64,000 nt of DNA from Oceanospirillaceae bacterium. Lineage in GTDB: Bacteria > Pseudomonadota > Gammaproteobacteria > Pseudomonadales > Balneatricaceae. The stretch spans positions 1 through 64,000 of the forward strand of contig JABGSN010000053.1 in the NCBI GenBank assembly GCA_018647765.1, written 5' to 3'. This document shows positions 57,935 through 64,000 of the stretch, piece after piece. The notes under the pieces were generated by a model. That model was not told where the DNA came from and did no database searches. It was given only the letters and a program-made list of their open reading frames with translations. The translations under genes were made by a program, and so were the position numbers. Position 1 is the stretch's first letter; each line of letters opens with the position of its first letter.

Positions 57935-59248
57935 TTAGTCTTGATCTAAGATGCGGTATTCGGCAGAACGGGCATGGGCTGTGAGGCTTTCGCCGCGGGC
58001 CAGCACCGAAGCCACCTTACCCATTTCACTTGCACCCTCGGGCGAAAACATAATCAACGACGAGCGTTTTTGAAAGTCGTACACACCTAGCGGCGAAGAA
58101 AAACGCGCTGTGCCCGAGGTGGGCAATACATGGTTAGGACCGGCGCAGTAGTCACCTAAGGCTTCGGCGGTATGGCGGCCCATAAAAATGGCACCAGCAT
58201 GACGAATGTGAGGCAACATGGACTCAGGGTCTTCTACCGACAATTCCAAATGTTCTGGGGCAATACGGTTGGCTAGATCAATGGCTTCTTGCATATCCTT
58301 AACTTGAATTAAGGCCCCGCGCTGCTCGATGGAAGTTTTAATAATACTACTGCGCTCCATGCTAGGCAGTAATGCTTTAAAGCTGGCCTCAACCTGATCA
58401 AGGTAGGCTTTATCTGGGCACAATAATATCGACTGCGCCTGCTCATCGTGCTCGGCTTGCGAGAACAAATCCATCGCCACCCAATCAGGGTTGGTTTGGC
58501 CATCACAGATCACCAAAATTTCCGACGGACCTGCAATCATATCAATGCCACAGGTACCAAACACAGCCCGTTTAGCGGTCGCCACATAAATATTCCCGGG
58601 GCCCACAATCTTGTCTACCTTAGGCACCATTTGTGTGCCATGGGCCAAGGCCGCAATGGCCTGTGCACCGCCAATCGCAAACACCCGATCAACACCGGCA
58701 ATGGCAGCGGCAGCCAAGACCAAAGGATTAACGTGACCATTAGGCAAAGGCACCGTCATAATGATTTCTTTAACCCCAGCCACCTTGGCTGGAATTGCAT
58801 TCATTAGCACTGATGAGGGGTAACTGGCCTTACCGCCCGGCACATAAATACCCACCCGGTCCATGGCGGTCACTTGCTGGCCAAGTAAGGTGCCATCGGC
58901 TTCAACATAGCGCCATGAATCTTGCTTTTGGTGTTCATGGTAAGCGCGAATACGTTGTGCAGCTCGTTCCAAGGCTTGCCGCTCTGCATCACTAATTGCC
59001 GCCAAGGCTTGATCCAACTTATGTTGTGGAATCTCTAATTCGGCTGTGCTTTTAAACGGCGTGCGGTCCAGCTGATTGGTGAACTGCAATAACGCCGTGT
59101 CGCCTTGTGCTTTAACACGTTCGATGATGTCGGCTACGGTTTTTTGAACCCGCTGATCCGACACACTTTCCCACGCCAATAACTGACTTAATTGGGCCGC
59201 AAAGTTGGCCTGCTGAGTATCTAAACGGTTAACGTTAAGCCATTGCAT
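57935..59248 (-). CDS. hisD: Histidinol dehydrogenase
   Basis: Zinc and NAD enzyme for the last two steps of histidine synthesis. The start at 59248 gives [16 protein letters not shown], one base after the hisG stop; the open frame up to 59293 lies in hisG. Length 437. Family blocks are [66 protein letters not shown] and [19 protein letters not shown]. Confidence 0.97.
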   Translation of the reverse strand: MQWLNVNRLDTQQANFAAQLSQLLAWESVSDQRVQKTVADIIERVKAQGDTALLQFTNQLDRTPFKSTAELEIPQHKLDQALAAISDAERQALERAAQRIRAYHEHQKQDSWRYVEADGTLLGQQVTAMDRVGIYVPGGKASYPSSVLMNAIPAKVAGVKEIIMTVPLPNGHVNPLVLAAAAIAGVDRVFAIGGAQAIAALAHGTQMVPKVDKIVGPGNIYVATAKRAVFGTCGIDMIAGPSEILVICDGQTNPDWVAMDLFSQAEHDEQAQSILLCPDKAYLDQVEASFKALLPSMERSSIIKTSIEQRGALIQVKDMQEAIDLANRIAPEHLELSVEDPESMLPHIRHAGAIFMGRHTAEALGDYCAGPNHVLPTSGTARFSSPLGVYDFQKRSSLIMFSPEGASEMGKVASVLARGESLTAHARSAEYRILDQD

Positions 59249-59249
59249 G

Positions 59250-59894
59250 TTAATAGTCCTGCGCAGCGTTAACGGCCTTGGCAAGCTGTTCAATTAAGGG
59301 GCCAATACGGCCATGCTTAAGTTTCATCGATGCTTCGCCCACCACCAACCGGCTGCTAATCACAGCAATTTCGTTAAGCGGCTCCAGACCATTGGCCCGC
59401 AGTGTATTCCCAGTATCGACAATATCCACTATTTGATCGGCCAAGCCCAGGATGGGGGCCAACTCCATGGCACCGTATAGCTTGATGATGTCCACTTGCT
59501 GACCCTGCTCGGCAAAATAACGCTTGGTAATATTGACAAACTTAGACGCTACCCGCAGGCGTCTACCCGCAGGCGCTGCGCCTACGGGGGCACAGGTCAT
59601 TAAACGACATTTGGAAATTTGCAAATCCAAAGGTTCATACAAACCCGAACCGCCATGTTCCAACAACACGTCTTTACCTGCCACACCCATATCGGCGGCG
59701 CCGTAAGACACATAGGTAGGTACATCGGTTGCACGGATGACTAGAAACCGCACCCCTGGTTGGGTGGTTTCAAATACCAATTTACGGCTGGTATAAATGT
59801 CTTCCAAAGGTTCAATACCAGCACTGGCAAACAAAGGTAAGGTTTCTTTTAGAATGCGACCTTTAGACAATGCAATGGTCAGACTATTAGGCAT
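59250..59894 (-). CDS. hisG: ATP phosphoribosyltransferase, short (HisZ-dependent) form
   Basis: First enzyme of histidine synthesis. At 214 residues it is the short HisG that lacks the C-terminal regulatory domain and needs HisZ, which is not in this window. [60 protein letters not shown] and [14 protein letters not shown] are typical. Residues about 104-112 are encoded by a palindromic, partly duplicated GC-rich stretch (59549-59588). hisG and hisD are coupled. Confidence 0.96.
   Translation of the reverse strand: MPNSLTIALSKGRILKETLPLFASAGIEPLEDIYTSRKLVFETTQPGVRFLVIRATDVPTYVSYGAADMGVAGKDVLLEHGGSGLYEPLDLQISKCRLMTCAPVGAAPAGRRLRVASKFVNITKRYFAEQGQQVDIIKLYGAMELAPILGLADQIVDIVDTGNTLRANGLEPLNEIAVISSRLVVGEASMKLKHGRIGPLIEQLAKAVNAAQDY
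59549..59588. repeat. Short duplication and 23-base palindrome inside hisG
   Basis: The 13-mer CTACCCGCAGGCG occurs twice, at 59549 and 59563. The second copy is the left arm of an imperfect palindrome CCCGCAGGCG-C-TGCGCCTACGGG (59566-59588). The form resembles a small REP-like element, but the coded protein keeps the same length as Pseudomonas HisG in my memory, so an insertion is not proven. Confidence 0.45.
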
Positions 59895-59912
59895 AGTGTT
59901 TAGTTCTCTATC

Positions 59913-61196
<1,284 letters not shown>

Positions 61197-61207
61197 CTAA
61201 GCTGGCA

Positions 61208-61465
61208 TTATTGCGCGTTGATACGCTGCCATTGGTCGGGGGTATAGGCCTTAATGCCTAGAGCATGAATGGTACCGTCAGCAATTTGATCGGTTAAACA
61301 GCCGTATACCAGTTGTTGTTTTTTCACTGGCGTTAGGCCCGCGAATAGGTCGCCAATTACCGTCACCTGAAAGCTGCAGCCTTCGCCACTAGGGATCACT
61401 TCGGTGCCGTTGAGTTGTTGCTCTATAATGTGTTTTACTTGTGTTGCGTCCACGATCTTCTCCAT
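61208..61465 (-). CDS. ibaG: BolA-family protein IbaG (YrbA)
   Basis: An 85-residue BolA-like protein. The BolA core CSFQVTVIGDLFAGLTPVKKQ and the terminal GTIHALGIKAYTPDQW are visible. IbaG pairs with monothiol glutaredoxins around iron-sulfur clusters and affects acid tolerance in E. coli. It sits between mlaC and murA, its standard place. Confidence 0.94.
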   Translation of the reverse strand: MEKIVDATQVKHIIEQQLNGTEVIPSGEGCSFQVTVIGDLFAGLTPVKKQQLVYGCLTDQIADGTIHALGIKAYTPDQWQRINAQ

Positions 61466-61529
61466 GGGCTAAATGGGGCGTAATTGTAGCAAACATGGCA
61501 CCCATACCGCTAACCTTAGGTGCCTGAAT

Positions 61530-62189
61530 CTAGGCAGGATTAAGCCAAAAAGCAATAACATCATCCATATTGCCCTTATTCTGCGCCATAGCGGTAGCAA
61601 ACTGTTGCCTAAACGCCAAACCTAAGTTAATACCATCCAAGGTAACATTGGTCACTTTCCAACCCTGCGGGCGTAATTTGACGGCATAGTTAATGTTATA
61701 GGCAGCGCCATTGGCATACACTTTAACCCACACCTTTTGGCGTCCTGGTTTAGAGCTACTACTCACATTAGGTTGGACTTCATAATTATTAATTTTAAAG
61801 GCCACCACCGCCCGCGAATAGGTGTTCAATAATGAGGTTCTAAAACTAGTATTAAATGCTTCAATCTGCACGGCACTTGCGCGTCGGTAAAACTTGGCCA
61901 TCACCCCTTTGGCAATACTTTCAAAATCGACCACCGGATCTAATATGATGGCCATTTGTGCCAGCAGCGCCTGCTCATCCAAGCCCACAGAGGCGCCCGT
62001 AATTTCACTTTTCCGTGTGGCTTCTTCGCGCTCATATTGCAGCAGCTCGATCATCGCTTGCGTGCTGTCGCTCACCACCTCACTTGCAGCCAGCCATTCT
62101 GGGTCATTGGCTTGCGTTTGCAATGGGTAGGCTAAGCCAGGCATCACTAGCACCGCAGTGAGCAGAATTCGTTTAGCTTGATTAAACAT
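61530..62189 (-). CDS. mlaC: Phospholipid transport periplasmic protein MlaC
   Basis: Periplasmic shuttle for phospholipids between the outer-membrane MlaA complex and MlaFEDB. The ATG at 62189 (MFNQAKRILLTAVLVMPGLA) has AAAGGGTG seven bases before it; the in-frame GTG at 62198 falls in that ribosome site. Length 219. A Sec signal peptide ends near TQANA. MAKFYRRASAVQIEAFNTSF and GWKVTNVTLDGINLGLAFR are family blocks. Confidence 0.94.
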   Translation of the reverse strand: MFNQAKRILLTAVLVMPGLAYPLQTQANDPEWLAASEVVSDSTQAMIELLQYEREEATRKSEITGASVGLDEQALLAQMAIILDPVVDFESIAKGVMAKFYRRASAVQIEAFNTSFRTSLLNTYSRAVVAFKINNYEVQPNVSSSSKPGRQKVWVKVYANGAAYNINYAVKLRPQGWKVTNVTLDGINLGLAFRQQFATAMAQNKGNMDDVIAFWLNPA

Positions 62190-62236
62190 TTGATACACCC
62201 TTTGTCACTTATTGCATTAATTTGCCATTCTTCTAC

Positions 62237-62698
62237 TTAGTTGCTATCGCCCAAGTTGAGCAAAAACTGCCCAATCAGTTCTTCTAGCACCAACGCCGAC
62301 TGTGTGTCTTCAATCATATCACCGGCCACCAACACCTCGTCTTCTGCACCCACAGTGAGGCCAACATACTTCTCGCCCAATAAGCCGGCGGTCAAAATGC
62401 TGGCACTCGAATCAATCGATAGGTAGTTAACCTCACCATTGATTTGCATTTTCACTTTGGCCATTAACGTCTGTGGGTCAATCACTACGGCCACCACCTC
62501 GCCTACGGTGACACCCGCTAAGGTCACCTGTGCTTTAGGCGCCAAACCAGCTGCATTTTCAAACAAAGCATCAATAGGGTATCGGTCTGCACTGCGGGTC
62601 AGGTGGCCACCACTCACTTGCAACGCCAAACTAAGCAACGCGACGACACCAGCCACCAGCATCAAACCCACACTAATTTCTATCCATCTTTTGTGCAT
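62237..62698 (-). CDS. mlaD: Phospholipid transport MCE-domain protein MlaD
   Basis: A 153-residue inner-membrane protein: one N-terminal helix (SVGLMLVAGVVALLSLALQV) and one MCE domain (YPIDALFENAAGLAPKAQVT, LAGVTVGEVVAVVID, ASILTAGLLGEKYVGLTVGA). It forms the hexameric ring of the MlaFEDB transporter. Its start overlaps the mlaE stop by one base (TAATG). Confidence 0.95.
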   Translation of the reverse strand: MHKRWIEISVGLMLVAGVVALLSLALQVSGGHLTRSADRYPIDALFENAAGLAPKAQVTLAGVTVGEVVAVVIDPQTLMAKVKMQINGEVNYLSIDSSASILTAGLLGEKYVGLTVGAEDEVLVAGDMIEDTQSALVLEELIGQFLLNLGDSN

Positions 62699-63477
62699 TA
62701 CGCGCCTCCAAACATTAGCGCTGTTAAAATAAAATCAAACCCCAAAATGGCTAGGGATGAGTACACCACCGTACGCGTTGTTGCAGCGCTAATGCCTTGC
62801 GAGGTGGGCACACATGAATACCCTTGATACAAAGCAATCCAGCTCACCACAAACGCAAAAACCAAGGCTTTGATCATGCCATTGATAACGTCCTCGCCAA
62901 AATCTACGGCCTGCTGCATGTTACCCCAGTACGACCCGCTGTAGACGCCGAGCCAATCCACCGCCACAATGTGGCCACCGTAAATACCCACCAAACTAAA
63001 TATAGCGACTAACAAGGGCAGGCAAATCAAACCCGCCAAAAATCGTGGCGCCACAATACGATGTAATGGGTCCACCCCAAACATCTCCAAACTAGCCAAC
63101 TGTTCTGTCGCTTTCATCAAGCCAATTTCGGCCGTTAGCGCTGATCCAGCGCGACCAGCGAACAACAAGGCTGCAACCACTGGCGACAATTCCCTGACCA
63201 AGGTTAAGGCCACCATTTGCCCGACTGCTTGCTCCGAACCATAAGCCGACAACAAGGTATAGCCTTGCAAACCCAGCACCATGCCAATAAACAAGGCCGA
63301 AACTAGCATGATAATTAACGACTGCACACCCACCACATACAGTTGCTGAATTAAGCGTGAAAGCCCGTGTTTGCCAGGCAATACCCGTAGCGACTGTAGC
63401 AACATTAATAACGCCTGCCCCAGCAAAGCCAATCGCTGTAACAACTGCCCGCCTAAGGCGGAGACAAGGTTTATCAC
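62698..63477 (-). CDS. mlaE: Phospholipid transport permease MlaE
   Basis: The 259-residue membrane permease of the Mla ABC transporter. The start is GTG with a strong GGGGAGG six bases upstream, overlapping the mlaF stop by four bases. VLVSALFIGMVLGLQGYTLL is broken here as the helix before the coupling region, and LFAGRAGSALTAEIGLMKAT is the EQ-like coupling segment typical of MlaE. Confidence 0.95.
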   Translation of the reverse strand: MINLVSALGGQLLQRLALLGQALLMLLQSLRVLPGKHGLSRLIQQLYVVGVQSLIIMLVSALFIGMVLGLQGYTLLSAYGSEQAVGQMVALTLVRELSPVVAALLFAGRAGSALTAEIGLMKATEQLASLEMFGVDPLHRIVAPRFLAGLICLPLLVAIFSLVGIYGGHIVAVDWLGVYSGSYWGNMQQAVDFGEDVINGMIKALVFAFVVSWIALYQGYSCVPTSQGISAATTRTVVYSSLAILGFDFILTALMFGGA

Positions 63478-64000
63478 TGCAAGCCTCCCCGGTTATCTGC
63501 AACACTGGCATGGTCGCACAATAATTCCTCAGCCAAAGGCGGTGCCGGAAAGTGGAACGGAATCACGCCGTCAGCTTCGCCGTGCATAAACTGCCTCACC
63601 GCGGGGTCGGTACTGGTTTGCAGCGCCTCGGGGGTATCATGGGCTAACACTCGACCCTCGCCCAATAGGATAATCCGATCTGCAATAGCACAGGCCTCAG
63701 CAATATCGTGAGACACTAACACGCTGGTGAGTCGCATTTCGTCATTAAGGTCTTTAATCAAGCGCTGTAATACCGCCATGGCAATGGGGTCTTGGCCGGC
63801 AAAAGGTTCGTCATAGAGTATTATTTCAGGTTCCAATGCTACCGCTCGCGCCAGAGCAACACGCCGCGCCATACCGCCTGACAAGTGCGAAGGCATCAGG
63901 TCACGAGCGCCCCTAAGGCCGACTGCTTCGAGTTTTAGCAGTACTCGGTCATGTAATTGCATGTCATTTAACTGCGTGTGTTCACGTAACGGAAAGGCCA
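63474..64000 (-). CDS. mlaF: Phospholipid transport ATPase MlaF (5' end beyond the window)
   Basis: C-terminal part of the Mla ABC ATPase. The frame stays open to the window edge, where it reads AFPLREHTQL as in E. coli MlaF, so the first visible Met at 63962 is internal. The ABC signature is HLSGGMARRVALARA, Walker B is IILYDEPFAGQDPI, and the switch His is in VLVSHDIAEAC. Walker A and the first strands lie outside the window. Confidence 0.95.
   Translation of the reverse strand, partial: AFPLREHTQLNDMQLHDRVLLKLEAVGLRGARDLMPSHLSGGMARRVALARAVALEPEIILYDEPFAGQDPIAMAVLQRLIKDLNDEMRLTSVLVSHDIAEACAIADRIILLGEGRVLAHDTPEALQTSTDPAVRQFMHGEADGVIPFHFPAPPLAEELLCDHASVADNRGGLQ

Overview
The window looks like chromosomal DNA from a marine-type gammaproteobacterium of the Pseudomonas/Oceanospirillum/Cellvibrio breadth. 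The evidence is the protein families, the meso-DAP type MurE, the class I non-metal KdsA, LpoA, SspA/SspB, DolP, CmoA/CmoB and a gene order that I recall as largely that of Pseudomonas aeruginosa (mutT-argJ-secA-lpxC-fts/mur-mraZ, then rsmI-lpoA-yraN-diaA-dolP, sspBA, petCBA, rpsI-rplM, zapE, degS/algW, hisDG, murA, ibaG, mlaCDEF). Genus or species cannot be fixed from this sequence alone. Coding density is high. I see no insertion sequence, prophage, integron, tRNA or CRISPR.

Layout. 1-5653: class II DAHP synthase, then the aerobic ribonucleotide reductase set nrdA-nrdB-ferredoxin on the minus strand, with a pair of NrdR boxes upstream. 5654-9994: kdsA, a uridine-kinase-like P-loop kinase, yaaA, a YqaA-type membrane protein and sbcB. 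10029-15588: a glycine cleavage island, gcvT and an XRE-cupin regulator on the minus strand and gcvH-gcvP on the plus strand, with a perfect 16-bp palindrome in the gcvT promoter and a related site upstream of the gcvH promoter. 15740-17890: an MFS transporter with a long C-terminal tail of 15-residue repeats, the most unusual gene here. 17850-40338, minus strand: mutT, argJ, secA, lpxC and the whole division and cell-wall (dcw) cluster from ftsZ back to mraZ, headed by a promoter and three MraZ boxes. 40485-43380: a GntR regulator, a DUF45 metalloprotease, RNase P RNA with its own promoter, and rsmI. 43533-47292, plus strand: lpoA-yraN-diaA-dolP ending in a terminator. 47319-52192, minus strand: sspB-sspA, the cytochrome bc1 operon and rpsI-rplM with a structured leader. 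52411-57928: zapE, zapG, a NIF3-like protein, a DegS/AlgW-type protease and cmoA-cmoB. 57935-64000, minus strand: hisD-hisG, murA, ibaG and mlaC-D-E-F, with mlaF cut by the window edge.

Functionally the window concentrates envelope building (KdsA, LpxC, MurA-G, MraY, Ddl, FtsI/W, LpoA, Mla lipid transport, DegS, DolP), division (FtsZ/A/Q/L, ZapE, ZapG), respiration (bc1) and translation (L13, S9, RsmH, RsmI, CmoA/B, RNase P). Most of it is ordinary housekeeping DNA. The points worth a second look are the MFS-repeat fusion, the glycine-cleavage operators, the L13 leader, and small departures from expected gene content (no mlaB, hisC, hisZ or secM at the places where relatives carry them). Many starts were moved from the longest possible frame to an internal start supported by a Shine-Dalgarno sequence or family alignment; this is stated in each entry.
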